Below are positions 9,011 to 17,282 of a DNA stretch of 64,000 nucleotides, one piece after another. Each line of letters begins with the position of its first letter. Position 1 is the first letter of the stretch. The stretch spans positions 62,001 through 126,000 of the forward strand of contig PLCN01000021.1 in NCBI GenBank assembly GCA_003134785.1, read 5' to 3'. The notes beneath the pieces are model-generated. The model was not told the DNA's origin. It did no database searches and saw only the letters and a list, made by a program, of their open reading frames with translations. A program made the position numbers and the translations under genes. This stretch comes from Spartobacteria bacterium (lineage in GTDB: Bacteria; Verrucomicrobiota; Verrucomicrobiia; Chthoniobacterales; UBA10450).

Positions 9011-9084
9011 GATCGAGCGCTCCGCCGCTCGATGATTGCCGGCAATGCAAGTCTAAGACGCACCGCGCGGCGGAGCGCTCGATC
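9011..9084. repeat. inverted repeat with central palindrome
   Basis: Perfect 18-bp arms, GATCGAGCGCTCCGCCGC at 9011-9028 and its complement at 9067-9084, enclose a 12-bp perfect palindrome ATTGCCGGCAAT at 9035-9046. It lies immediately after the stop of the LuxR-type gene and could act as a bidirectional terminator or REP-like element. Confidence 0.8.
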
Positions 9085-9089
9085 CCAAG

Positions 9090-9569
9090 TTATTCTTCGG
9101 CGGTGAAGAAGCGGTCGGCGTAGAAGGCGGCGGCGGTTCGATTGTCTACGCCGAGTTTATCGTAAATCCGGCCCAGGTGTTTCTTCACCGTTCCGACTTT
9201 CAGGCCCATGATCTTTCCTATTTCTTCGCTCGTCTTCCCTTTCCTCAGCCAACACACCACCAACACTTCCTGCGGGGTCAGCTTCTTCTCCTCGACCACG
9301 CGTTCTTCCAGCAGAAAACATTGCGCGCCTTTCCGGCTGCGATCGACTAGACGGACGAAAACGATCCGCCCATTTCGCACCAGGCAGAAAGGAGTTTCCG
9401 GCCTGGTCCGGGCCCAGGAGCCGAGCGCTTCCGGGAGGCGATACCTGTCCGGGCGCGGCTCGAAATGTTCCTTCAAATAGCGCGCAGCTACCCGGCTGAG
9501 AAACCGGATACGGCCACCCGGCGCTACGATGAGCGCTCCGCAAACCTGTTCTGGGCGAGATTTCTTCAA
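9090..9569 (-). CDS. LuxR-type transcriptional regulator
   Basis: The protein has 159 residues. The C-terminal half holds a GerE/LuxR helix-turn-helix ('LTPQEVLVVCWLRKGKTSEE', 'GLKVGTVKKHLGRIYDKLGV'). The N-terminal half ('GALIVAPGGRIRFLSRVAARYL') looks like a small PAS-like sensor and has no receiver aspartate. The start is a TTG supported by GGAGGA five bases upstream. It stands alone, so its targets are unknown. Confidence 0.85.
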   Translation of the reverse strand: MKKSRPEQVCGALIVAPGGRIRFLSRVAARYLKEHFEPRPDRYRLPEALGSWARTRPETPFCLVRNGRIVFVRLVDRSRKGAQCFLLEERVVEEKKLTPQEVLVVCWLRKGKTSEEIGKIMGLKVGTVKKHLGRIYDKLGVDNRTAAAFYADRFFTAEE

Positions 9570-9899
9570 GGGGGTCCTCCGCTGCTGCCGAGCGATGTAT
9601 CGTGGAGTCCGTCAAAAGTCCGCAAGAATTTTCGCTCTTCCACCAGACGCAGCCACGCGAATGAACACATTCCCGAAGGGAAAAAGTGCCCTTCCGGACT
9701 GCGAAAAAGGAAGATTCACGAGGGAAAACCCGCGGGAGCGCCATCATTAGCCGCGGCTACTCCTTAAGGCGGTAGCGGATCAACCCCCCGTTTTGACAGA
9801 CTCGACTTCGTGAAGCCTCTCCCCTGGGACATCAGCGCACCTCCGCGAGAAGCGGTCAGCGCGCGATCAAAAGCCCGGAAGCCTCGGTCCTCTGCGGCT

Positions 9900-10214
9900 G
9901 CTCCCTCCAGAAACGGGCTGTCTCCCCGGGGAAATGGTGCGTTTCCTCAGAGAAACGTCGCGTCGCCTCGGAGAAATGCAGGGTCTCTCCGGGACGACGT
10001 CACTTCTCGTCAGGGAAAAGTCGCGTCGCCTCGGAGAAATGCCACGTCTCCTCGGAGAAATGCCGCTTCCCCCCGGCGAATTGGGCCGTCTCCTTGCGGA
10101 AACGCCACGTTCCCTCGGAGCAACGTCACATATCCTCGCAGCGACACCGCGATTCCCCGAGGCACCGTCGCGAATCGCCGGGGAAAAGGCGAACGCCACG
10201 AGGGAACGCCCCAT
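9900..10214. repeat. 21-bp tandem array, 15 imperfect units
   Basis: The block divides exactly into fifteen 21-base units with no indels. A typical unit is tcgcctcggagaaatgccac plus one base. Each unit keeps a small dyad such as TCTCC-tc-GGAGA or CCCCGGGG and a following 'gaaa' run. Because 21 is divisible by three, frames stay open on both strands and give low-complexity heptads such as 'SPRRNAT'. The array ends about 90 bp before a REP-type repeat and about 190 bp before the fibronectin-type gene. Either a repetitive low-complexity coding region or a structured non-coding array is possible; I favour non-coding. Confidence 0.8.
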
Positions 10215-10301
10215 TTTCACGATGTCAGAGGTCCGAAGGCAGAGATCAGACGGCGCTGGGACAACAAATGGATATCGCTTCCAGAGTCCCCGGAGGGACG
10301 A

Positions 10302-10371
10302 AAGATCGACGGTCATAGACCGCCGCTACAACTAAACCAGAAAGACGACGGCCAGAGGCCGCCGCTACAGA
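10302..10371. repeat. two copies of the GCCGCTACA repeat
   Basis: Two consecutive words, gatcgacggtcatagaccg followed by ccgctacaac, and then gacgacggccagaggccg followed by ccgctacag, show the dispersed repeat as a direct pair immediately upstream of the fibronectin-type gene. Confidence 0.7.
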
Positions 10372-10406
10372 AGAACAACAACCACAACGACAGGAGATAA
10401 ACAGGA

Positions 10407-11045
10407 ATGGATTACTTCAAAGCACGCGTCGATTACTCGAAGGACCCCGATGGGGCCTTGAGCGGTCCGGCGCATAACATCCACGACAAGCTGGTCCTTA
10501 ATGCGGCCAGTTTCCCCGCTCTGCCCATCACGATAGCGGCGTTTCTCGCCCTCATCACGACGTGGGACACCGCGCTGGGAGAATCGCTTAAAGGCGGCAG
10601 CGACCGCACCACCATCAAGAACGACGCGAGAGACGCGCTCGAGAACGCCCTCTTCAAGCTCGGCACCTACGTGAACCTGGTGGCCGATGGCAACAAAGCC
10701 ACCATCGACCTGAGCGGGTTCGACAGTTACAACACCACGCACGCGGTTGGCGGTGGCGGGGTCAGCTTCGTCCCGCAAAACGTGCGTTGGGAAGACGGGA
10801 ACGTGGCCGGCGCCGCGACCCTGCGCTGGAAAGGGGACGGCAAAGGCTCCCTCTACGAAGTGCAAACCTGCACCGCCGACCCCACCGTGGAAGCGAACTG
10901 GACCTACCGCGGTTCTTTTAGCGGCGGCCGGGCCGAGCTAAGCGGGTTCACGCCCGGCACGATCATTTGGGGCCGGGTGCGCAAGATCGGCACCGGCGGC
11001 GAAGTGGGCGGCTGGAGCGACCCCGCGCAAATACGAGTCGGCTGA
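10407..11045 (+). CDS. fibronectin type III-like domain protein
   Basis: The protein has 212 residues. The N-terminal half is helical ('NIHDKLVLNAASFPALPITI', 'RDALENALFKLGTYVNLVAD'). The C-terminal half (from about residue 120) reads as a fibronectin type III sandwich: 'VSFVPQNVRW', 'AATLRWKGDGKGSLYEVQTC', 'LSGFTPGTIIWGRVRKIG'. There is no signal peptide, so cytoplasmic or non-classical location is likely. A Shine-Dalgarno (AGGAG) precedes the ATG. A strong terminator follows, so it is monocistronic. Function unknown; binding or scaffolding is a guess from the fold. Confidence 0.75.
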   Translation: MDYFKARVDYSKDPDGALSGPAHNIHDKLVLNAASFPALPITIAAFLALITTWDTALGESLKGGSDRTTIKNDARDALENALFKLGTYVNLVADGNKATIDLSGFDSYNTTHAVGGGGVSFVPQNVRWEDGNVAGAATLRWKGDGKGSLYEVQTCTADPTVEANWTYRGSFSGGRAELSGFTPGTIIWGRVRKIGTGGEVGGWSDPAQIRVG

Positions 11046-11068
11046 TTCCTTGACCTAACGAGTGAAGA

Positions 11069-11103
11069 ACGGGCGGGAATAATTTTCCCGCCCGTTTCTT
11101 TTC
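11069..11103 (+). terminator. rho-independent terminator
   Basis: An 11-bp perfect stem (ACGGGCGGGAA / TTCCCGCCCGT) with a 5-nt loop is followed by TTCTTTT. It lies 23 nt after the fibronectin-type gene stop. Confidence 0.85.
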
Positions 11104-11495
11104 CGGTGGTTGAAACTCGACTGCTTTGGGATCGATGCTCGTTCTGATGCGTCAATGGCTTGCGCTTTTCGTGTGCGATTTCTGCTTGGCTGGGCGAGGC
11201 CGATTAAATATTGTGGCAGCAGTTCTGGGGGGAACAAAGATTGGGCACCGCGGACTTCTGTCCCGGTGCCCAATTCATTTCCCGCGTCGCGGAAAAGAAT
11301 CTGGCCGAGCATTAGCCTCCAGGTCCACCGGGATTTGAAAGCCCCGGCCGGTGCTTCGCATCCGTTGCGGCGGTGAGCTGGGCGATCTGAAAGCATTCGC
11401 GAGCAAGCGGTAGCCTCTGGGTCTTCGGTGATTTTAGTGCTAGGATTCCGGGGTCGGGGAGATTGGCGCTGTCTTCCAGGTTTTCGTCTCTTTGC
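11104..11495. other. intergenic region with a strong hairpin
   Basis: No gene is recognisable. A hairpin at 11241-11273 has a 10-bp perfect outer stem (TTGGGCACCG / CGGTGCCCAA) and an inner GGAC-TTCT-GTCC stem-loop. No T-tract follows on either strand. It could be a small structured RNA, a repeat relic or a weak terminator for the operon that ends at 11496. Confidence 0.5.
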
Positions 11496-12554
11496 CTAAG
11501 GGCTCCGCCACTTGTCAGGGCCGCCCTGATCAGTATGTCTGACGCGTTCCACATGCGGGGTTGCATCGGGCTCTAGCTCTTTTGCTCGCTCGATGGCCTC
11601 TTTTTGTGTGGGAAGGACATCGCTGGCTCTTTCCGAGCCGGCCCTTCTTACTGCCCAATCACCCTCGTCCCGCTGTTCAATGTATATTCTTTTGTCGCTC
11701 ATAGGATTTCCTTCGACTGCGTGCTTCTGAATCTCAAGAGCAAAATTTTCTGAGAAGGCGCTGGCATTGCGTTCCCGCACGATTTCATTTTCCACGGGCA
11801 CCTTTCCCAAGATACTTACCGCCTTGTCGAACGCGGAACGGAGTTCTTCTTCCTGCGGCTCGCCAAGCAACAAATAAAGCTTAAATGGCTCGGAGGTCTC
11901 AGAGACGCTCTGTATTTGTCCCAGCCACTCGTGCGCCTTGCGTTTGATGCTGTCACCAGAGCTTAGATCGAAAGAAAGCGGCTCAAGGCAATGCCAGACA
12001 CCATTCTTCCAAGCATACTGAAACTCCACCTCGTCATCCTGAACAACGATCTTCTTTGGCTTCAAGTGCTGCAGTACATGACGCGACTCGAGATTCCTCT
12101 TGTACTTTCTCCAAACGTCTTCATCTGAACGGCGCTCAACTGGCGGTCGCTCATCGTAGCGCATGACGAGTCGATCAAAGAGCGTCTCAAGTGTCGCGGA
12201 AACGTCATCAGCCAGTCCCCCTCCCGCTGGCGACCATTGGAGTGAGCTGTCATCCCGAGCAAGAACGGTCTGCGCGAGATCGAGCGCTGACTTCGGCAAT
12301 TTCTCTAGCGGAAGCTCACTCCTGTAACGGTCTCCCAATTCTTCGAAACGCGACTGGATGTGGCGCATCAGTCCGCGGAACGATTCGCCATCAATTCCGG
12401 GGAATGTTTTCGACAGTCGACCGTAGGTCGTACGACAGAGCGCGCTGGCGTAGCGGGCTTCGGGCGCGTAGAGCGCGACACCGACGTTTACGAATTCACC
12501 GGTCGTCGTGTCATGGACGTACCGCAAGACTGTGTATGTGTAGGCCGTCTTCAT
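11496..12554 (-). CDS. DUF3037 protein fused to a C-terminal DUF2188 domain
   Basis: The protein has 352 residues. The start MKTAYTYTVLRYVHDTTTGE followed by 'FVNVGVALYAPE' is the DUF3037 signature, and the ATG has AAGGAG 8 nt upstream. The last 68 residues, from 'MSDKRIYIEQRDEGDWAVRR', match the small DUF2188 module ('EAIERAKEL'). That internal Met at 11702 also has its own GAAGGA Shine-Dalgarno, so a short separate product is possible. The gene overlaps the upstream HipA-like kinase by ATGA. DUF3037 and HipA-like genes are commonly neighbours; their joint function is not established. It is the last gene of the defence-type operon. Confidence 0.8.
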   Translation of the reverse strand: MKTAYTYTVLRYVHDTTTGEFVNVGVALYAPEARYASALCRTTYGRLSKTFPGIDGESFRGLMRHIQSRFEELGDRYRSELPLEKLPKSALDLAQTVLARDDSSLQWSPAGGGLADDVSATLETLFDRLVMRYDERPPVERRSDEDVWRKYKRNLESRHVLQHLKPKKIVVQDDEVEFQYAWKNGVWHCLEPLSFDLSSGDSIKRKAHEWLGQIQSVSETSEPFKLYLLLGEPQEEELRSAFDKAVSILGKVPVENEIVRERNASAFSENFALEIQKHAVEGNPMSDKRIYIEQRDEGDWAVRRAGSERASDVLPTQKEAIERAKELEPDATPHVERVRHTDQGGPDKWRSP

Positions 12555-13348
12555 GCGAGTGCTCCTTGAAGCTGATTTATTGCCAAAGGAAGATGTTCTT
12601 TCAATGCGCGAATATAGTCGATAATCCGATTCACGCTTGTCGCATCCGAAATCCATTCTTGAGGTAGCGCTGCGCGGTATTCATCGATCCGCTTGTCCGC
12701 GATCGCTTCGAACGCTCCGGCCAGGCGATTCAAATCGAGAGTCCGTCCCCGCAGTTCTTCTTGGAATACATGGACGCTTTGAGGATTGCCCGGCGGGAAA
12801 TGCGCAGCACCAGGTTCCCACGGCGGTCGCCAGCCGAGAACTCCTTCTGTGATAAAGGCGAGCTCGTGATCATAGATACCGAATTCACGCCCGTTGAAGA
12901 GGAGGTTCGGATTCGCCACAGTTCTGTCGGGGTTAGCGATCAGATAGTCGAAGGCGAAGATTTCGGCCGCCAATCCGAGGAGGGAGCGGGGTATCGGTTT
13001 TTCGACCGGATAAGTCGCAAACCCCGGCGGCAGCTTCTTCGATCCGAATGCCAGGCGCGGACTCTTCAGCGCCTGTGCCTTTGCGGTCGCGTCGGGAATG
13101 GCCTGAACAAAATCCACCTCGACTACAACGACGAATGGCTCTGGCACGGGCAAGTCGAGATCGGCTGCGAGCATTGCACCGATAGCCTCTCTCACGAGCG
13201 CGAGTTCCCTCGCTTCGCAGCCCGCGACGAATTTTGCGACAACCTCGACTTCGCTTCCGTCATCACAAACGCATGCCATCAATGATGGCCGCGTCTTGCC
13301 GGTGCCGATCAGGCGATCGAATCGAATGGCGTTGACGCTCTGCAGCAT
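12551..13348 (-). CDS. HipA-like kinase domain protein
   Basis: The protein has 265 residues. The kinase-like pattern is visible: 'VVAKF' with Lys39 in the ATP-binding position, a catalytic-loop-like 'NPDRTVANPNLL' (Asp141, Asn146) and 'IYDHELAF' with Asp160 in the metal-binding position. It lacks the N-terminal subdomain of the persistence kinase HipA, as in the smaller HipA-like family that accompanies DUF3037. The start at 13348 (MLQSVNAIRFDR) is chosen on family grounds. The stop overlaps the DUF3037 start (ATGA), so the pair is translationally coupled. Substrate unknown. Confidence 0.8.
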   Translation of the reverse strand: MLQSVNAIRFDRLIGTGKTRPSLMACVCDDGSEVEVVAKFVAGCEARELALVREAIGAMLAADLDLPVPEPFVVVVEVDFVQAIPDATAKAQALKSPRLAFGSKKLPPGFATYPVEKPIPRSLLGLAAEIFAFDYLIANPDRTVANPNLLFNGREFGIYDHELAFITEGVLGWRPPWEPGAAHFPPGNPQSVHVFQEELRGRTLDLNRLAGAFEAIADKRIDEYRAALPQEWISDATSVNRIIDYIRALKEHLPLAINQLQGALA

Positions 13349-13356
13349 TCTGAATG

Positions 13357-14550
13357 TTACCTGGGAAGAACTTCGTCTGCGGTTCTGGCGATGTATCGAA
13401 CGAAAGCACTGATACGGTCCACCCAGTAAAGGCATTCTCGCTCGCTCAACTCAGAACTGGTGGCCTGGCCGTGGCGAACATCGGGATAGAGCTCATGAAT
13501 ATGGTTCCATATCGTTAACCCGTCTTTGACAATGCGATCTTCGCCCCAGCGCCCACCCACCCTAAGTGCCGTCGTCGCGTCTTTGATATCTTTTGTTGCG
13601 GTAGCCGTCTTGAGCAGGGACTCCATAGCAGAGAGGCAGTCGCGAAGGCCGTCCTTTCGCGCCCTTGCCGAATCAGGCGATCGAAGGTGTTCCAAAGCTT
13701 GCTTGAGATGCTCGAAAGCTTGATCGAACGAGGTTGCGAGGACGGAAACGGCGTCTTCCACCGTCTGTGTTCCGCCATCTACGGTGGTGCCCCGGATGAC
13801 CGGATCGAATATCGGCAACACCGGGCTTCGGGCGCGGTCTCGTTTAAGATGATCTATGAGACGGCGAACCTCGTCATCAAGACCGCGTTCTCGCAACCTC
13901 TCCAATTGCTCGTGAAATGCAGCTAGGGCCTGCCGCGCACCGACAACCGAATGCCAATCGACGCTCGCATAGTGGCGTTGAATTAACTGACGACGCTGGC
14001 CGACAAGCGCGTCGCCTTGTCGCGGCGGCTGTGGCTCGATACCAGCATCCGCAAAATCATGTGAGATATCGCGGAGAACGCCGTTCTGGACGTAGGAGTC
14101 TTCAAAGGCGTTCCGCGTCGCCGACGAGATAATCGGCCCTATGGTGCGCAGTTGTTCGATCATGGCTGAGGGAATTCCGCCGTCCTTGATCGCCCAATGA
14201 GTATGACCGTGTTCTAACCCATCGATACCGAGCCGGCTTGAGAATTCCTCAAGAATAGTCCGGTCGAGACGCCCAGCTTCAGCGAAGCGGAATACCAACT
14301 CCTTCCGCACAACCTGAACACTGCGGATCTGCCCATAGCGCACGACTTCGCTGTTCGCGCACTCCGTTCGACGCTCATACATCAACAAAGCCGGCGCGGT
14401 TTCGAGAAGTTTCAGTGACTCGGGATTCTCTACAGTCACCGACCCCGCTTCAGATCCCGGGCTGAAACTCTTGAAGCGCCCGAGTTCCATTCGCATCAAC
14501 TGATCCGTTTCCCACGCGTTAGGCCTGCCTGAAACAAGGAGACTAAACAC
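13357..14550 (-). CDS. unknown 397-residue protein in RM operon
   Basis: I do not recognise this protein with confidence. It starts at GTG just 3 nt after the hsdS stop and ends 8 nt before the HipA-like start, so it is part of the operon. The N-terminal 180 residues are mixed alpha/beta. The C-terminal third is all-helical ('FEHLKQALEHL', 'LRDCLSAMESLLKTATAT') and ends with 'LYPDVRHGQATSSELSERE', which resembles the helical C-terminal domains of abortive-infection proteins (Abi_C/HEPN-like). That resemblance is weak. A regulatory or effector role beside the kinase is an inference from position. Confidence 0.6.
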   Translation of the reverse strand: MFSLLVSGRPNAWETDQLMRMELGRFKSFSPGSEAGSVTVENPESLKLLETAPALLMYERRTECANSEVVRYGQIRSVQVVRKELVFRFAEAGRLDRTILEEFSSRLGIDGLEHGHTHWAIKDGGIPSAMIEQLRTIGPIISSATRNAFEDSYVQNGVLRDISHDFADAGIEPQPPRQGDALVGQRRQLIQRHYASVDWHSVVGARQALAAFHEQLERLRERGLDDEVRRLIDHLKRDRARSPVLPIFDPVIRGTTVDGGTQTVEDAVSVLATSFDQAFEHLKQALEHLRSPDSARARKDGLRDCLSAMESLLKTATATKDIKDATTALRVGGRWGEDRIVKDGLTIWNHIHELYPDVRHGQATSSELSERECLYWVDRISAFVRYIARTADEVLPR

Positions 14551-14553
14551 AGG

Positions 14554-15757
14554 TTAGAGCTCTCCTTTGAAAGCTTTGTCGAGGATGGCGGGGAGGAGGG
14601 CGTCGAGTTCGGCGGCAGTCTCGGCTTGCAGGCCCTTCAGCCCGTCCATTTCCGCTTGCAATGTGTCCAGTTCCGCCACGATTCGGCATTGCTCAGAAAC
14701 GGGAGGAACCGGCACCCTAAACGACTTAGCGTTTGCTCCGCTGATTCCGATATTGCCGGCGGTTGTCTTGCCGATCTCTTCGATTTGAGATCGGACACTG
14801 CGAGAACTTAGCGCGAACACCAAAAAGTCCGGCGTCATCTTCAAAGGATCGGGACGCAGCCGCATAAGTTTATCCGGATACACGATGCGAGTGCGGTTCT
14901 CACCTTTGTAGATCGCTGGCTTAGCCACGCGATCAATGTCGCCATTGTATCTAACGATAAAAACGTCGTCGTTTTGCAGTACAAAAGGCTGTGCATCTTC
15001 TTCGTCCACATCGACGTTCTTCACTGCAAGCGTATCGACGAATCGAGTAGGAGAACTCGATACTGCGTTAATACGCAGCATACCCCGGCCGCCGGTTTCC
15101 ACTCGTGCCTTCGGGGATAAACCATTGCGTGGAGATGTGGACAGCACGTCCGAAAGCGATTTAATCGACCAATCGCTTTCGTCGAGAAGCTTCGAAATTG
15201 CACGGTTCATCAGCGCCGCGGCTTCCTCAACGGCGTCGCGGCGGAGGGTGCGGGCCTCATCGATTTGGGCGGCCAGTTTTTCAACCTGTGTCACTACCCG
15301 TCGCTGTTCGGCCAACGGCGGCAGTGAAATTTCAAGCGCAAGAAAGCGATCTTCCTTTCAACCGAACTCGATTTGTTGTGCCTTCACTAGCACGTTGGCA
15401 AAGTTCGATGAATGGTGCAGTACGGCAGAGCCACTTGAGAAACGATGGATCGAGGTGTTGAGTGTTTACCTCGAACAGAGGAAAATCGTTAGTAACGAGA
15501 GCTCCATCGAGCGCGTCGGGTACAATTCCCATCGCGCCATTTCGGGCGTCAATCCGCGATGTGATGAATTGGCCAGCTCTGGCAACAAAACGTCGGCCCG
15601 CAAGGTCCGCGCCGACCGCACGGCCTCGTTCGATCACGCCCTTTCCCCAAAGGCGTACCGTGATCTCGCGATACTCCGCATCAATGCTCGGACTAATTGT
15701 TTCCCGCGACCGTTTGAGTAAGTCGTAGAGCTTAACTGCGGGCTGAACGTTACTCAT
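14554..15757 (-). pseudogene. hsdS: type I restriction specificity subunit HsdS, one-base frameshift
   Basis: Two partial frames make up one HsdS. The first (15757 to about 15360) starts MSNVQPAVKLYDLLKRSR and holds the first target-recognition domain. The second (from about 15355) holds the central conserved helix 'PLAEQRRVVTQVEKLAAQID', the second target-recognition domain and the C-terminal 'PVSEQCRIVAELDTLQAEMD' repeat. The frames join cleanly if one base is removed from the A-run opposite 15356-15358, giving 'RVRLKEDRFLALE'. The start overlaps the hsdM stop by 8 nt. HsdS chooses the DNA sequence; as read, only half-subunits would be made. It may be a true mutation, a phase-variable run or a sequencing error. 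Confidence 0.85.
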
Positions 15758-17282
15758 ATGTTGGAGGTGCAAGAAGATTTCTGATGTTTTCGATGATCTG
15801 CGTAATGCGCTGCTCTTTGTTTAGGATGTTAGCGGCTAGTTGGTCAGGTGAAAGATGCGTGATGTCTTCTTTGCCCCGTGTGTTCTTGCGATCAAGGTTG
15901 CAGCCGTTAGCCAGCAGTTCGGCCGTGGATACTTTCCATGCGCAGTCAGTTTCTTGACGGTCATTCCACCACTGCAAACAAGGAGTAAACTCCTCGAATT
16001 TCAGAGGGTTTGTTTTCGTGTAGCTCTTCCTGCCTTCGGGCAGTGGGTGTTCGTAGTACCACAGGTGTTCGGCAGGATTGGTCCTGTCAAAAAATAGGAT
16101 GTTTGTTGCGATATCAGCATAAGGTGAGAACACTCCTTTTGGCAGTCGGACAATTGTGTGGAAGTTGAACTCCTTGAGCAGCTCTTCTTTGATGCGTCCG
16201 CAAACGCCGTCGCCAAAGAGTGTGCCGTTTGGAACCACGACTGCAGCGCGTCCGCCTATGGGCGTGCGACGCAGCTTCCGCATGATCAGTTGCAGGAAGA
16301 GCAACGCTGTCTCCGCCGTTTGCTTATCGCTGGGGAAGTTCGCGAGAATTCCGCGTTCTTCCTCACCTCCAAACGGTGGATTGGTCAAAATGATATCCAC
16401 GCGATCACGATCGCCAATCTCCGTTATGCGGACGGCGAGCGAGTTTCCCGGGTTGATCTGCGGCGACTCAAGACCGTGCAGAAGCAGATTCATCTGCGCC
16501 AGTAGATACGGCAATGGCTTCGCTTCGCCACCAAAGATGCTGCGGGTCTGAACTGTCTCGCGATCCTCCACGGTTTTGCATTGCTTCTGTAGATTCGAAA
16601 ACGTTTCGACGAGAAAGCCACCGGTCCCGCAGGCCGGATCGAGGATGGTTTCGCCAAGCCGCGGATTGGTGACGGTTACGATAAAGCGGACGACCGCGCG
16701 CGGTGTGTAAAATTCCCCAGCATCGCCCGCAGCATCGCGCATCTCGCGTAGCATCGATTCGTAAAGGGCGCCGAGCGTGTGCAGTTCGTCGCTCGATCCG
16801 AAGTGAATGCCCGCGACCTTGTTGACCACATCGCGCAGCAGGTAGCCGTTGATCATGCGGTTGATCGTGCCTTTGAACACCGTCGCGATTACATCGCGCC
16901 GATCTCCGCCATCGCGTCCGACCAGGCTCTTCAGATAAGCGAACAATCCTGGCCCGCGGGTGCCATCCGGCCGGACTGCCTCTTCATTGTTCACGAACGA
17001 AATTAACTCATCGCCTGTTATACCCGCAGGGTTATTTGCCCAATCGCGCCAGCGATAAGGCTCATCAATCGCCCGCCGAAACTTCTTCCCTGCAAGCGTC
17101 GCTTCTTCCTCCCGCTGAAGCTCGAGATCATCAAGGAACTTCAGGAACATAATCCACGTCAGCATTGGCAACCGATCCAGGTCACCATTCAGTCCCTTAT
17201 CCTTGCGCATAATATCCCGCGCGGACTTCACGAGGGAGCCGAGGGATTGCGTAGTGGTCGCTGTCTTGAGAGCCCGCTTCAT
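15750..17282 (-). CDS. hsdM: type I restriction-modification DNA methyltransferase subunit HsdM
   Basis: The protein has 510 residues. It has the HsdM N-terminal helical domain ('LPMLTWIMFLKFLDDLE'), the AdoMet-binding motif DPACGTGG at residues 215-222 and the N6-adenine catalytic motif NPPF at 301-304. 'GEFYTPRAVVRFIV' is also classic HsdM. It methylates adenine in the sequence set by HsdS and forms the M2S core of the enzyme. Its start overlaps the TIR gene stop by ATGA, and its end overlaps hsdS. Full length for the family. Confidence 0.95.
   Translation of the reverse strand: MKRALKTATTTQSLGSLVKSARDIMRKDKGLNGDLDRLPMLTWIMFLKFLDDLELQREEEATLAGKKFRRAIDEPYRWRDWANNPAGITGDELISFVNNEEAVRPDGTRGPGLFAYLKSLVGRDGGDRRDVIATVFKGTINRMINGYLLRDVVNKVAGIHFGSSDELHTLGALYESMLREMRDAAGDAGEFYTPRAVVRFIVTVTNPRLGETILDPACGTGGFLVETFSNLQKQCKTVEDRETVQTRSIFGGEAKPLPYLLAQMNLLLHGLESPQINPGNSLAVRITEIGDRDRVDIILTNPPFGGEEERGILANFPSDKQTAETALLFLQLIMRKLRRTPIGGRAAVVVPNGTLFGDGVCGRIKEELLKEFNFHTIVRLPKGVFSPYADIATNILFFDRTNPAEHLWYYEHPLPEGRKSYTKTNPLKFEEFTPCLQWWNDRQETDCAWKVSTAELLANGCNLDRKNTRGKEDITHLSPDQLAANILNKEQRITQIIENIRNLLAPPTYE

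Noticed and set aside
9900-10214. CRISPR array
   Set aside because: The 21-bp units are contiguous and diverged, with no constant repeat separated by unique spacers, and no cas gene is nearby.
9810-10400. Protein-coding gene across the 21-bp array
   Set aside because: Several frames on both strands are open because the period is a multiple of three. Translations are low-complexity Arg/Ser/Pro heptads without a domain, signal or convincing ribosome binding site.
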